Origin: a virus
Length of the DNA stretch: 64,000 bases
Direction: 5' to 3' (one strand)
Virus record (IMG/VR): IMGVR_UViG_3300047319_000334
Location: 1 to 64,000 of that record
Positions within the stretch are counted from its first letter, which is position 1, and each line of letters begins with the position of its first letter. Under the pieces are notes generated by a model that was not told the origin of the DNA, did not search any database, and was given only the letters and a program-made list of their open reading frames with translations. Both the position numbers and the translations under genes were made by a program. Shown here one piece after another: positions 33,498 through 43,018 of the stretch.

Positions 33498-33941
33498 ATG
33501 AGCACGTATAGCTTTCAAGACTTTGCGCTCACGCTGACGGGCCCTGGCGGTTCGATCACGTTGGGCGACGGCGCTGGTGATGCAAAAGAAGGCGTCACCT
33601 TCGAATTCGTCGAAAACGCCAACACGATGGTCATCGGCGCCGATGGCTCGGTCATGCACAGCCTGAATCCAGGCAAGGGTGGGAGAGCCACAGTTCGCCT
33701 GCTGAAGACATCGCCGACGAACGGCAAGCTGTCGGCGATGTACAACTTCCAGCGCACGAGCTCGGCGAACTGGGGGCAAGGCGTGATGGCAGGCTCCGAC
33801 ATCGTCCGCGGTGAGCAGTATTCCTGTCAGCAGGTCGCGTTCTCGAAGTTCCCGAACAACACCTTCGCAATGGAAGCCGGCACGATCGAATGGGTGTTTG
33901 ACATCGGCGTGATGGACCCGGCACTCGCGATCGGGGTGTAA
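33498..33941 (+). CDS. Tail tube protein, DUF3277 family
   Basis: 147 residues. STYSFQDFALTLTGPGGSITLGDGAGDAKEG and TFAMEAGTIEWVFDIGVMDP are typical. Follows the sheath as usual. Confidence 0.88.
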   Translation: MSTYSFQDFALTLTGPGGSITLGDGAGDAKEGVTFEFVENANTMVIGADGSVMHSLNPGKGGRATVRLLKTSPTNGKLSAMYNFQRTSSANWGQGVMAGSDIVRGEQYSCQQVAFSKFPNNTFAMEAGTIEWVFDIGVMDPALAIGV

Positions 33942-33944
33942 CCC

Positions 33945-34328
33945 ATGAATGACATCGTAGAAGTCGGCGGACAGAAGTATCGTATCGGCCGCATCGACGC
34001 GCGCAAGCAGTTTCACGTTGCTCGCCGGCTGGCTCCGTTGCTGGCTGGCATGAGCAGCGTTCCGGACAAGAGCGCGGGGTTTGCTGCATTCCTCGGTCCG
34101 CTCACTGATGCGCTTTCCGGTATGTCGGATGAAGACGTCGACTACATTCTCGACATCTGCCTCGGCGTCTGCCAGCGAATCCAGCCGAACGGCCAAGGCG
34201 CTCCGGTAATCGCCCGCGGCGGCAGCCTCATGTTCGAGGATATGGACATGGGCCAGATGATCCAACTCGCCGTCAAGGTGATTCAGGAGAACCTGGGTGG
34301 TTTTTTTCCCGCAGGGGCAGCGGCGTAA
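33945..34328 (+). CDS. Tail assembly chaperone (short form)
   Basis: 127 residues ending NLGGFFPAGAAA. It is between tube and tape measure, as lambda gpG. Seven consecutive T at 34301-34307 in the correct phase (T_TTT_TTT) lie 21 bases before the stop. Confidence 0.75.
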   Translation: MNDIVEVGGQKYRIGRIDARKQFHVARRLAPLLAGMSSVPDKSAGFAAFLGPLTDALSGMSDEDVDYILDICLGVCQRIQPNGQGAPVIARGGSLMFEDMDMGQMIQLAVKVIQENLGGFFPAGAAA

Positions 34329-34537
34329 TCGCGACTTCAACGCCGAGCACCGCCCTGCTCTGTCTGCCTGATGGCGAGGACTGGCTGCTTCAGCCGGTCA
34401 TGGAGCGTCTGTGCAAGTACGAATCGCTGATAGACGGAACGCTGGGTCTCGAGGACGTGGCGCTTCTTAATGACGCAATCGCCGTTCGCTCGGCCAACGA
34501 AGAAATACTTAGACAGCAAGCGGAGCGCAACAGATGA
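33945..34537 (+). CDS. Tail assembly chaperone, predicted -1 frameshift fusion
   Basis: A -1 slip on T_TTT_TTT (34301-34307) enters a frame open to TGA 34535-34537. It adds about 76 residues (SRRGSGVIATSTPSTALLCL...ERNR). That downstream frame has no good start of its own and overlaps the tape measure ATG by four bases. This mirrors gpG/gpGT. The fused product is predicted, not shown. Confidence 0.65.
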
Positions 34538-36270
34538 GCGATAACGTGCTCCGGGAGTTCCTGGTTTCATTGGGCTTCAAGATCGACGAAGCGTCGATGA
34601 AGAAGTTCACGACCTCCGTCGAGAGCGTCACTAAATCGGTAATGCAAGTCGGCGCGGGCGTCGCTGCTGCCGCAACCGGGATTGTGGCCGGCGTAAAGAT
34701 CATCTCCAATCAGATGGAGAACCTTTACTACGCATCGCAACGGACTGGCGCGACGGTCGGCAATATCATGGCCTTGCGGTATGCCGCCGGGCAGATCGGG
34801 CTGACGGCAGATCAGGCACAAGGCGCGCTTGAGAACTTCTCGCGCACATTGCGGCTGAATCCCGGCTCAAGCGGCCTGCTTGATTCGCTAGGCGTCACGG
34901 GCCGTGATCCGGCCGAAAAGTTCGACAGCTTCATCGGCAAGGCGAAGCAAATGCAGCCTTATGTGGCGGCTGCGTATGCCCAGTTGTTCGGAATCGATCC
35001 CGACACTCTGCTGATGCTTGAGCAGGGGCAGGACAAGCGGCTGGCGGCGGAACAGCAATATCACCAGAAGCTCGCCGCGTTCGGCATTGATCCGGATCAG
35101 GCAGCACAGGCTGGCGTCGACTTCAATAACTCGATCCGCTCCGTCAAAGACACGTTCACCGACCTTTGGATCGTCATCGAGTCGAAGCTGGCGCCGGTCC
35201 TCACGCCGCTCGTTGCAGAGTTCGAGAAGTTCGCCGAGAACCATGCTGGAGAGGTTGCACAGGGCATTGCTGATGCCGTGCAAGCCCTCGCTAACTGGAT
35301 CCAAAGTGTCAACTGGGAGAAGGTTGGCGACGACATCGCCAGTGTCTACCAGGCAATCGGCGGCCTGAAAGGTGTGCTGATTGCAATTGCAGCGATCCAG
35401 TTAGCGCCGTTGGTGACGGGCATCCTCAACCTGGTAGCTGCGGTTACGCGTCTCGGTGCTGTGGCTGCTGGTGGCGCCATTGGCGGCCTGCTAAAAGTGC
35501 TGGGCCCTATCGCCCTTCTCTTTCACAGCGAAGACCTTAATGCTGGCGAAGACGAACAGGTCAAAAAGAAGCAGGCGGCAGCAGGCGCGATCGATCCCGC
35601 AACATTCGATTTCAACGGGCCAGCAAATCGCGGCGGCAAGGCTCCGGCACAAAAACCGGGGAAGCCGGAGGACGGCTCGTTCGGAACGATCATAGAATTG
35701 CCCCCTGAACATGCTACGCCATCGAGTAATGCTCCCCGCGGCATCCGGAACAACAATCCCGGCAACATCATTTATGGTGGCTTCGCCAAGAAGATGGGGG
35801 CGACTGGTTCTGACGGCCGATTCGCAGTGTTTCAGTCGATGGAGGACGGAATAAAGGCTGCGATCAAGCTTCTCGAAGGCTATGTTTCGAAAGGCTACGA
35901 CTCGGTTCGCAAGATCATTTCGCGCTGGGCGCCGCCGGGCGAGAACAATACTTCAGCCTATGTTGATGCTGTCGCGAAGAAGCTCGGCATTTCTGCCGAC
36001 ACAAAACTCAGCGGCGATCAACTCGGCGGTGTCGCCAATGCAATTTTCCAGCATGAAAACGGTCGCGCGTTTGGGAATGTCAGCGCAATGAGCGACGCAC
36101 GTCTCGGTGCCGGCGGCGGAAGTTCATCCCCGAGCATCAACATCCAGCAGCAGAACACGTTCCATATCCCCGGCTCGTCCGATCCTCGGGGAACGGCACG
36201 CGCTGTCGGTGGCGAACAAAGCCGCGTCAATGGCGACCTCGTAAGAAACTTCGCTGGAGCATTCAGATGA
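34534..36270 (+). CDS. Tape measure protein with transglycosylase-like domain
   Basis: 578 residues, short for a tape measure. Helical and Ala-rich up to about 330, with a hydrophobic stretch (GVLIAIAAIQLAPLVTGILNLVAAV) near 270-310. Residues about 395-515 (RGIRNNNPGNIIYGG...FAVFQSMEDGIKAAIKLLEGY...ISRWAPPGENNTSAYV) match P5-like peptidoglycan lytic enzymes, which help the tail tip cross the cell wall. Confidence 0.8.
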   Translation: MSDNVLREFLVSLGFKIDEASMKKFTTSVESVTKSVMQVGAGVAAAATGIVAGVKIISNQMENLYYASQRTGATVGNIMALRYAAGQIGLTADQAQGALENFSRTLRLNPGSSGLLDSLGVTGRDPAEKFDSFIGKAKQMQPYVAAAYAQLFGIDPDTLLMLEQGQDKRLAAEQQYHQKLAAFGIDPDQAAQAGVDFNNSIRSVKDTFTDLWIVIESKLAPVLTPLVAEFEKFAENHAGEVAQGIADAVQALANWIQSVNWEKVGDDIASVYQAIGGLKGVLIAIAAIQLAPLVTGILNLVAAVTRLGAVAAGGAIGGLLKVLGPIALLFHSEDLNAGEDEQVKKKQAAAGAIDPATFDFNGPANRGGKAPAQKPGKPEDGSFGTIIELPPEHATPSSNAPRGIRNNNPGNIIYGGFAKKMGATGSDGRFAVFQSMEDGIKAAIKLLEGYVSKGYDSVRKIISRWAPPGENNTSAYVDAVAKKLGISADTKLSGDQLGGVANAIFQHENGRAFGNVSAMSDARLGAGGGSSSPSINIQQQNTFHIPGSSDPRGTARAVGGEQSRVNGDLVRNFAGAFR

Positions 36271-36980
36271 GCGCAATTGGGAACGCGGTTGCGGCGGGGC
36301 AGATCCTGATCCAACTGCTGACCCATAAGCAGAAGCGTGGGTTTGATGATGGATCAGGATCGTTGTTCGTTCCAGACGCGACGATCGAGGAAGTGCATAG
36401 TGACGACCTTGAAATCACCGACCATCCCGTAGAACAGGGAACCGTGATTTCCGATCACGCGTTCAAGCGCCCGTCAGAATTGATCATCACGGCAGGCTGG
36501 TCGGATAGCCCGAACAATTCAGGTTTGGCTAACCAGATCGTCGGCGCCGCAGCAAACACAAGCCCTGCCCTGCAAACCATTCTCGGTGCAACACGGACTA
36601 TTGGCGGCATTGTGAATATGTTTGCGAGCAATGGGCGAGGCTCACCTTCTCAGGCGGCGTATCAGCAGTTGCTTGCCATGCAGGCAAACCGGTTGCTGTT
36701 CGCGATATTCACCGGGAAGCGCGTCTATCAGAACATGCTGGTCAAGTCGCTTGCAACGACGACGGACGCGAAGACCGAAAACAGTCTGGTAATCCGGATT
36801 GGATGTCGTCAGCTTTTGATGGCGCAGACGCAGACCGTGACGGTGCCCGACTCATCGGTCATGAAGAATCCGGAGCAGAACGGGGCGGCGCAAAACTTTG
36901 GCGTAAAGTATCCCCTGCCCTCGCCGAACATCAATGCGACCGCTCTGCCTCAGTTCAATTCGTCGGGCCAGCAGGTATGA
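36267..36980 (+). CDS. Baseplate/distal tail protein
   Basis: 237 residues. LFVPDATIEEVHSDDLEITDHPVEQGTVISDHAF is a hallmark of this baseplate family (gp53-like/Dit-like position). ATGA overlaps both sides. Confidence 0.7.
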   Translation: MSAIGNAVAAGQILIQLLTHKQKRGFDDGSGSLFVPDATIEEVHSDDLEITDHPVEQGTVISDHAFKRPSELIITAGWSDSPNNSGLANQIVGAAANTSPALQTILGATRTIGGIVNMFASNGRGSPSQAAYQQLLAMQANRLLFAIFTGKRVYQNMLVKSLATTTDAKTENSLVIRIGCRQLLMAQTQTVTVPDSSVMKNPEQNGAAQNFGVKYPLPSPNINATALPQFNSSGQQV

Positions 36981-37291
36981 CGACCTATTACGAAATCCCG
37001 CTTTCGCCTGAGCCGCAGACGTTCAATATCGCTCTCGCTGGCGTGACCTACGGATTTACGGTTCGATGGAATGTTCCTAACGATAGCTGGGTGATCGATA
37101 TTTCGGACGCGAGCGGCAACCCCGTCGTGTCGGGTATTCCGATGGTGACGGGTGCAGACTTGCTCGAGCAATTCGGTTATCTCGGTCTCAACTTCGCTTT
37201 GGTAGCCCAGACCGATAACTCGCCGGACACGGTCCCGACATTCGATAACCTCGGCACAACCGGGCATCTGTACGCCATTACCAATCCATGA
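36977..37291 (+). CDS. Baseplate-associated protein, DUF6983-like
   Basis: 104 residues, MTTYYEIPLSPEPQTFNIAL...; beta-rich, with GVTYGFTVRWN and GYLGLNFALVAQTD typical of this small protein in DUF3383 phages. Confidence 0.7.
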   Translation: MTTYYEIPLSPEPQTFNIALAGVTYGFTVRWNVPNDSWVIDISDASGNPVVSGIPMVTGADLLEQFGYLGLNFALVAQTDNSPDTVPTFDNLGTTGHLYAITNP

Positions 37292-38253
37292 ACCAGTTCG
37301 GACGAAAAGCAACGCTGGTCGTCTCGACGGGCACGGTTGGGCTCGATCTTTCGGATTTCCGCTTTACGTTCCGCACGACGAACTCCGATGCGCAGACACC
37401 AAACACGTTGTACGTCCGGGTGTACAACCTCTCGCCGCAAACCGTCGCGAAGATCGGCACGAACACCAGCACTGAGTTCAGCACTATCACCCTACAAGCC
37501 GGGTATGAAAACGGTAACTTCGGAATAGTGTTTACCGGGTCGATCAAGCAGACGGCAACCGGTCGTGAGCGCAATGTCGACAGCTATATCGATATATGGG
37601 CCGCCGACTCCGACCTCTGGTACAACTTCTCGGTCATCAGCCAATCGATCGTCGCCGGCCAGAAGCCGGAGCAGGTAATCAGCTCAATCACGGGGGCTGC
37701 ATCGTCCAACGGTACGCCTCCGATCAAGTTTGCGACCGATGCCAGCGGCCTGATTGCTGGCTCAGCAGCCGGAACCGCAAACGCCCTCTCGAGGGGGAAG
37801 GTGCTTTTTGGGATGTCCCGCGATTACGCGAGAGACTGGGCCGACAAGTACGGCTTCCGATGGTCGATCCAGAATGGCGAGTTCGTGCTGGTGCCCATTA
37901 CTGGCTATCGACCGGGCGAGGCGGTTGTGCTGTCATCGACGACTGGGCTTGTCGGTGTGCCGGAGGCGACGCAGGATGGAGTGCGAGTACGCGCCCTGCT
38001 CAATCCGCTGATCCGAATTGGCTGTCTTGTGCAGATCGCGCAGTCCGATATCAACCAGATCACGACTCAGCAGCAAGGGTTGAAGTACGACACTGCTATT
38101 GCGACGGTGGTGACGGCTGCGGGCACGTACCGCGTTATGACTGCAGAGTTCAGCGGTGACAGCCGCGGACAAGATTGGTATGTCGACATGATCTGCCTCG
38201 CAGTAGATGTGTCGGCGAGCAATCAGAACCAGTCTGTAGCGGCGACCGGTTAG
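37288..38253 (+). CDS. Baseplate hub protein
   Basis: 321 residues. FRFTFRTTNSDAQTPNTLYVRVYNLS, then a hub-type beta domain and LSSTTGLVGVPEATQDGVRVRALLNPLIRIGCLV. Matches gp44/gpD-like hub proteins of this phage type. Confidence 0.75.
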   Translation: MNQFGRKATLVVSTGTVGLDLSDFRFTFRTTNSDAQTPNTLYVRVYNLSPQTVAKIGTNTSTEFSTITLQAGYENGNFGIVFTGSIKQTATGRERNVDSYIDIWAADSDLWYNFSVISQSIVAGQKPEQVISSITGAASSNGTPPIKFATDASGLIAGSAAGTANALSRGKVLFGMSRDYARDWADKYGFRWSIQNGEFVLVPITGYRPGEAVVLSSTTGLVGVPEATQDGVRVRALLNPLIRIGCLVQIAQSDINQITTQQQGLKYDTAIATVVTAAGTYRVMTAEFSGDSRGQDWYVDMICLAVDVSASNQNQSVAATG

Positions 38254-38741
38254 CGATCAACCATGTTTGGAATCGTGACGCCTGCAAATGGACGCCCATC
38301 CTTCAGCTTTCCCGAAACGACAGGAATAACGCCCATCTCCATCCGGACATTCATCGGCGTCCCCTCTGGCACGAGTTGACACTGGTAGTCGGACGGCTTC
38401 GGTTCCGCGCCATAGTCGTAGCCGTTGAGCAATGCGCCCTGCTTCCTCAATTCCGGCGATAGCGACTGCCGGGCGTGCCGGGCTTCGTTGATCCGGCTGT
38501 AGAGCCAATTCGCCTCATCCATTGACGGGCACACGATTGCTCCGTCGACCAGATCCATTCCTTTGGCCGTCGGTTGCCTCGGTTCCGGCTTGGATGTGAG
38601 AGCTACTTGAGCAGAGGGGGACTCGTGGCCGCTAAATATCTGCTCCTTCTTGGATTGGTATAGGCGAGAAGCGTAGTCATCCGTCTGCCCTAAAGCAGGT
38701 ATGGCGATCAACGTCGTAAGTGCAAAAACAGCAATTTTCAT
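38250..38741 (-). CDS. Secreted protein encoded against the tail operon (moron)
   Basis: 163 residues from ATG 38741 (GAGGT upstream; ATG 38753 also in frame). MKIAVFALTTLIAIPALGQ is a signal peptide. The mature part has two Cys (IVCPSMDEANWLY; YQCQLVPEG) resembling small periplasmic DUF proteins. It is the only minus-strand gene within 22-43 kb. Probably expressed in the lysogen to alter the envelope. Confidence 0.7.
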   Translation of the reverse strand: MKIAVFALTTLIAIPALGQTDDYASRLYQSKKEQIFSGHESPSAQVALTSKPEPRQPTAKGMDLVDGAIVCPSMDEANWLYSRINEARHARQSLSPELRKQGALLNGYDYGAEPKPSDYQCQLVPEGTPMNVRMEMGVIPVVSGKLKDGRPFAGVTIPNMVDR

Positions 38742-38751
38742 CTGATACCTC

Positions 38752-39495
38752 ATGCTCCAGTTAGAACGCGTAAATGACAGTCAGGAAGCGCTTCGCCTGG
38801 CTCTGGACGGGCATCAGGCACAGGTCTGGACGGCGCTGCCAGGGATTATAGAAAGTTTCGACGCCATCGCCGTGACGTGCGTCGTACAGCCGGCTATCAA
38901 GGCCGAAGTAAGGGCGCCAGATGGTTCGACGCAATGGGTCGCACTTCCATTGCTGCTCGATTGTCCGGTCGTATTCCCTCGCGGTGGCGGTTGTACTCTG
39001 ACCTTCCCTATCGCGCAGGATGACGAATGTCTCGTCGTGTTCTCATCGCGCTGCATCGACGCGTGGTATAGCGCAGGCGGCGTCCAGGTGCAATCCGAGT
39101 TCCGGATGCATGACCTGTCGGACGGCTTCGCGCTACCGGGACCGTTCTCGCAGGCGACGAAGATCAGCGGTATCAGCACGAGCAGCGTGCAGCTCCGCAG
39201 CAATGACGCATCGACCTATTTCGACCTGAACCCGACGACGCAGAAAATCAAGATCGTCGCGCCTGGCGGCTTCGAGGTCGACGCACCGACAAACCTTTTC
39301 ACGGGCTCCGTGACGATTCAAGGGCTGCTCACGTGGCTTGCTGGCATGGCCGGAAGTACCGCAAGCGGAGTCGCAGCAACCATCACCGGGATCATCAACT
39401 TCATCGGCTCGGTTACATCGAACGGGAAGGCGATCGATAGCACGCATACCCACCATGAGAACGGTGCGGGCAGCAACACCAATCCTCCGAACTGA
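38752..39495 (+). CDS. Baseplate spike, Gp138 N-terminal family
   Basis: 247 residues. The OB-fold region has FDAIAVTCVVQPAIKAEVR and LPLLLDCPVVFPRGGGCTLTFPIAQDDECLVVFSSRCID. The C-terminus is beta-helical and ends with HTHHENGAGSNTNPPN, a metal-binding HxH tip. The ATG shares the palindrome CATG with the minus gene's upstream ATG. Confidence 0.82.
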   Translation: MLQLERVNDSQEALRLALDGHQAQVWTALPGIIESFDAIAVTCVVQPAIKAEVRAPDGSTQWVALPLLLDCPVVFPRGGGCTLTFPIAQDDECLVVFSSRCIDAWYSAGGVQVQSEFRMHDLSDGFALPGPFSQATKISGISTSSVQLRSNDASTYFDLNPTTQKIKIVAPGGFEVDAPTNLFTGSVTIQGLLTWLAGMAGSTASGVAATITGIINFIGSVTSNGKAIDSTHTHHENGAGSNTNPPN

Positions 39496-39496
39496 T

Positions 39497-39850
39497 ATGC
39501 GCTATCGCACTCTCGACGCCAACGGTGATTACACGTTCGGGCAGAACGCAGCCAATTTCCTCGTCGACTCTCCTGCCGCTGTCGCTCAAGCCATCCAGAC
39601 CCGCCTCAAGCTTATTCGGGGTGAATGGTTCCTCGATCAGACGGCGGGTACACCCTACAACACGCAAATCCTCGGCGCCGGAACTGAAGCGACACGCGAC
39701 CTCGCAGTCCAGACCGTGATTCTCGAAACGCAGGGCGTGACTGAGATCGTCGACTACGCAAGCCACCTCGATCCGTCCACGCGCGCCTTTACGGTCGCCG
39801 CGACAGTGAATACGCAATTCGGCCAAACGACTATTACCCAGGTTCTCTGA
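39497..39850 (+). CDS. Baseplate wedge protein (gp25/W-like position)
   Basis: 117 residues. MRYRTLDANGDYTFGQNAANFLVDSPAAVAQAIQTRLKLIRGEWFLD is the typical N-terminus of the gene before baseplate J in these phages. Confidence 0.78.
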   Translation: MRYRTLDANGDYTFGQNAANFLVDSPAAVAQAIQTRLKLIRGEWFLDQTAGTPYNTQILGAGTEATRDLAVQTVILETQGVTEIVDYASHLDPSTRAFTVAATVNTQFGQTTITQVL

Positions 39851-41283
39851 TGGCAACACTTCCGCTTTCGACGTTGGCGGCTGCGATCGATTCGACGGGT
39901 ATTTCGGCGCCCGACTTCGCGACGATCCTCGCCAGCCTGACTGCATCATTTCAGAGCATTTACGGCAGTGACATATATGTCCAGCCTGACGCGCAAGATG
40001 GTCAGTTTTTGGCATTCCTCGCTCAGATCGTCAACGACGGCAATCAGGCCGACGTCACCACGTACAACGGCTATTCGCCCTCCTTCGCCCAAGGTGCGGC
40101 GCTCTCTAGTCAGGTCAAGATTAACGGTCTGCGCCGCGATGCATCGAGCAATAGCACGGCAGTTGTGACGCTGGTTGGTCAGGTCGGCACGCCGATCAAC
40201 AACGGCGTTGCGCAGGACACGAACAAGAATCTGTGGAACCTGCCGGCCTCTGTCGTCATCCCGGTTAGCGGCACTATCGATGTCACTGCAACTGCGCAGC
40301 AGCCCGGCGCGATCACGGCTATTGCTGGCGCGATCAATGGGATTAATACGCCGACGCGCGGGTGGCAGTCGGTGACGAATGGCGCTCCAGCTACACCGGG
40401 CGATCCGGTAGAGACTGACTCGGCACTTCGCCAGCGTCAGGCTACATCAACTTCGCTTGCTGCGCTGACGCCCCTGCAGGCGATCAAGGCTGCGGTCGGA
40501 AATGTGCCTGGTGTTGGTCGATTCGAAGTCTATGAGAATCAGACTGGCACCACGGATGCCAACGGTGTACCGGGTCACTCGATCGCCGTCGTTGCCGAAG
40601 GTGGCGACATCACGACGATCGCCCAGACCATCGAGGCGAAGAAATCGCCAGGAACAGGTACGTTTGGCACGACTTCTGTCACTGTCACCGATCCTGCTGG
40701 AGTGCCGATCACGATCAACTTCTTCGAGATGACCGAAGAAGCGGTGCTAGTTCAGGTCAAGATTGTTCCGTTGACGGGATTCGTGTCAACAACGTTCGCC
40801 CTCATCACGAATGCACTGGTGACGTACCTGACCAGCTTCGCCATCGGTCAGGACTCGTTGCTCGGAAAACTGTTCGGTGCTGCGAACCTGTACGGCGACG
40901 CAGCGACTTCTAGCTCTGGCCTGACTCAGGCCCAGCTCGACGTGCTGAGCAACACCTATAACCTGCCGGTCACGAACATCTTTCAGGGCCGTGGCGACAT
41001 GCTGGTGACGGGCGGACCGTACAACGCAGGCGTCAGCACGATCAGTATCGCAAACGTCGCAAGCCTCGCAATTGGACGATCGATCATAGTCAATCAGACA
41101 GATGGATCGCAACTGACGGCCGCCATCACCAACATCGTCGGCAATGCAGTGACGTTCACGCCGGCGATAGCCGCAGGCAAGACTATCAACGCAGGCGCGC
41201 AAGTGCTGGTGAATGGCGACCTGGTTCTGGCGTTCAATGAAGGCGCGCAATGCGTCGCTGCCGACATCAACGTGACGACATGA
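39850..41283 (+). CDS. Baseplate J-like protein
   Basis: 477 residues. GSDIYVQPDAQDGQFLAFLAQIVNDGNQADVTTYNGYSPSFAQG and GVGRFEVYENQTGTTDANGVPGHSIAVVAEGGD are family motifs. The C-terminal 90 residues are an added beta domain. Confidence 0.88.
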   Translation: MATLPLSTLAAAIDSTGISAPDFATILASLTASFQSIYGSDIYVQPDAQDGQFLAFLAQIVNDGNQADVTTYNGYSPSFAQGAALSSQVKINGLRRDASSNSTAVVTLVGQVGTPINNGVAQDTNKNLWNLPASVVIPVSGTIDVTATAQQPGAITAIAGAINGINTPTRGWQSVTNGAPATPGDPVETDSALRQRQATSTSLAALTPLQAIKAAVGNVPGVGRFEVYENQTGTTDANGVPGHSIAVVAEGGDITTIAQTIEAKKSPGTGTFGTTSVTVTDPAGVPITINFFEMTEEAVLVQVKIVPLTGFVSTTFALITNALVTYLTSFAIGQDSLLGKLFGAANLYGDAATSSSGLTQAQLDVLSNTYNLPVTNIFQGRGDMLVTGGPYNAGVSTISIANVASLAIGRSIIVNQTDGSQLTAAITNIVGNAVTFTPAIAAGKTINAGAQVLVNGDLVLAFNEGAQCVAADINVTT

Positions 41284-41954
41284 CGGCATTAATATCCGAC
41301 TACACATCGCTCATCACGTCGGAGCACCAGTCAGCGCCCCGCTTCATGGCGATGGTATCGCTGCTCGCTCAGTGGGGCGTCGATCGTCGCAATCTGCTGG
41401 CGTCGATTCCAGAGCTTTACGACATCGATACGGCAGTCGGCCAGCAGCTTGACCGGATCGGAGAATGGGTTGGCGTCTCGCGCAACCTGTCGCTGCCGCT
41501 GACTGGAGTCTATTTTAGTCTCGACACGACAGGCCTGGGCTTCGATCAAGGTACATGGCTCGGGCCATTCGATCCGACAACAGGACTGGTGGCGCTGCCG
41601 GATGATCAATTCCGGATTCTGCTGTACGCGACGATCGCAGCGAACAATTGGGATGGAACCGTCCCGAGCGCCTATGACGCGTGGAACACGATTTTCGCGC
41701 CGCTCGGTTATTCGGTTCTGATTGCTGACAACCAGGATATGACGATGAACGTCGTTCTGGTGGGGCCAAGCCCGGATGCTGTGACGCTGGCGCTGTTCAC
41801 CGGCGGCTATCTCAACCTCCGGCCCGCTGGCGTGGGAATCACGAATTACTATTTGCCCAGCGTTCCGGACTCTCCTGTATTCGGCCTAGACGTCGAAAAT
41901 TCGGCAATAGCCGGTTTCGATATAGGGGCATGGGTAACGCCGCTCCCGCACTAA
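41280..41954 (+). CDS. Baseplate wedge protein, DUF2612 family
   Basis: 224 residues from ATG 41280. LITSEHQSAPRFMAMVSLLAQ, AVGQQLDRIGEWVGVSR and FRILLYATIAANNWDGTVPSAYD are typical. The tail FGLDVENSAIAGFDIGAWV repeats a short motif. Confidence 0.85.
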   Translation: MTALISDYTSLITSEHQSAPRFMAMVSLLAQWGVDRRNLLASIPELYDIDTAVGQQLDRIGEWVGVSRNLSLPLTGVYFSLDTTGLGFDQGTWLGPFDPTTGLVALPDDQFRILLYATIAANNWDGTVPSAYDAWNTIFAPLGYSVLIADNQDMTMNVVLVGPSPDAVTLALFTGGYLNLRPAGVGITNYYLPSVPDSPVFGLDVENSAIAGFDIGAWVTPLPH

Positions 41955-41969
41955 TCACTCACCATCACA

Positions 41970-41999
41970 AGATAAGCCGCCTCTGTGCGGCTTTTTGCT
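41970..41999 (+). terminator. Terminator before tail fibre
   Basis: AAGCCGC-CTCTGT-GCGGCTT followed by TTTGCTTC. Confidence 0.7.
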
Positions 42000-42012
42000 T
42001 CGTGGAGCCCAA

Positions 42013-43008
42013 ATGTCCAATGATTTTATCCCGTTCGCAGTAGGCGGCAGCGCGAACGTTACGCCCCAAGCTACATACGCTGCGAACACAACGCTGACGC
42101 AGAACGGGTTTGTGGCTGGCATCGCCAAATCCACCGATTTGAACAAGGTATGGCGCCAATCGTCGATCATGTCGGCAGTTCTGGCTCAGTTCATCACCAA
42201 CACGACCGGCCAGAACTCGGTAGATGACGGCACGACGGCGACGCTGTTGTCCAACCTGATTGCTGCCGTCAGCGCTCAATCTGAATCGGTTATTGGTGGC
42301 GTCCGCAACCTCGCAATGAGCGTCGTGACGGCGTCGGCAACGGCAACGATGACGGCAGATGAAATCATCGTCGGTTCTGCGCTTGGAGGCCTGAAATACA
42401 CTCTCGCCAGCTTCAGCAAGACCATCAATCTCGCGACGACTGGTGCGGGCGGGATGGACACTGGTACGGCGCCGGTGTCCGGCTATGTCGCGCTGTACGC
42501 GATCTACAACCCGACGACTGGTGTTAGCGCACTGCTGGCAACGAATACGACGAGCGCGGTTGCGCCGAATGTGTACGGCGGCGCAAATATGCCTAGCGGG
42601 TACACGGCGTCGGGGCTTGTGGCTGTCGTCCCCACCAATGCGAGTAGCCAATTCCCGATTTGCTATGTGCGTGATCGGCACGTCATCATTGTGCGGACAG
42701 TTGCTTATACTGCGACTACGAACCATTCCACGATGACTGCAGTCTCGCTGTCTGCTGTGGTCCCCAAAAATGCTGTACGCGTCTGGGGTGATTCATTCTA
42801 CAGTAGCTCGGTTTCGGCTGACAGCCTCTTATGGAGCGTTGGGGCTGACGCCTCGCAAGCCGGCACGACGTTCTTCCGTGCTGGCGCTAGCAACGGGCAA
42901 TACCCGTATGTATCGGATATGCCGACCATGCAGACCGTGTATATCACGAACACTGGTGTGACCGGCACCATCACCTTTAACGTGAACGTCACTGCATACG
43001 ACTTCTAA
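42013..43008 (+). CDS. Tail fibre protein
   Basis: 331 residues from ATG 42013. FIPFAVGGSANVTPQATYAANTTLTQNGFVAGIAKSTDLNKVWRQ is the attachment region typical of fibres after DUF2612. The rest is Ala/Thr/Val-rich beta structure that should bind the host surface. It carries no C-type lectin/variable-repeat signature. Confidence 0.75.
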   Translation: MSNDFIPFAVGGSANVTPQATYAANTTLTQNGFVAGIAKSTDLNKVWRQSSIMSAVLAQFITNTTGQNSVDDGTTATLLSNLIAAVSAQSESVIGGVRNLAMSVVTASATATMTADEIIVGSALGGLKYTLASFSKTINLATTGAGGMDTGTAPVSGYVALYAIYNPTTGVSALLATNTTSAVAPNVYGGANMPSGYTASGLVAVVPTNASSQFPICYVRDRHVIIVRTVAYTATTNHSTMTAVSLSAVVPKNAVRVWGDSFYSSSVSADSLLWSVGADASQAGTTFFRAGASNGQYPYVSDMPTMQTVYITNTGVTGTITFNVNVTAYDF

Positions 43009-43018
43009 TGGCGAAACT

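Noticed and set aside
33408-34340. 310-codon minus-strand frame
   Set aside because: Antisense to tail tube and chaperone genes; no homology-like motifs.
42013-43008. Tail fibre as a DGR target
   Set aside because: No lectin-like end, no FRARAVRR-type motif and no duplicated variable region.
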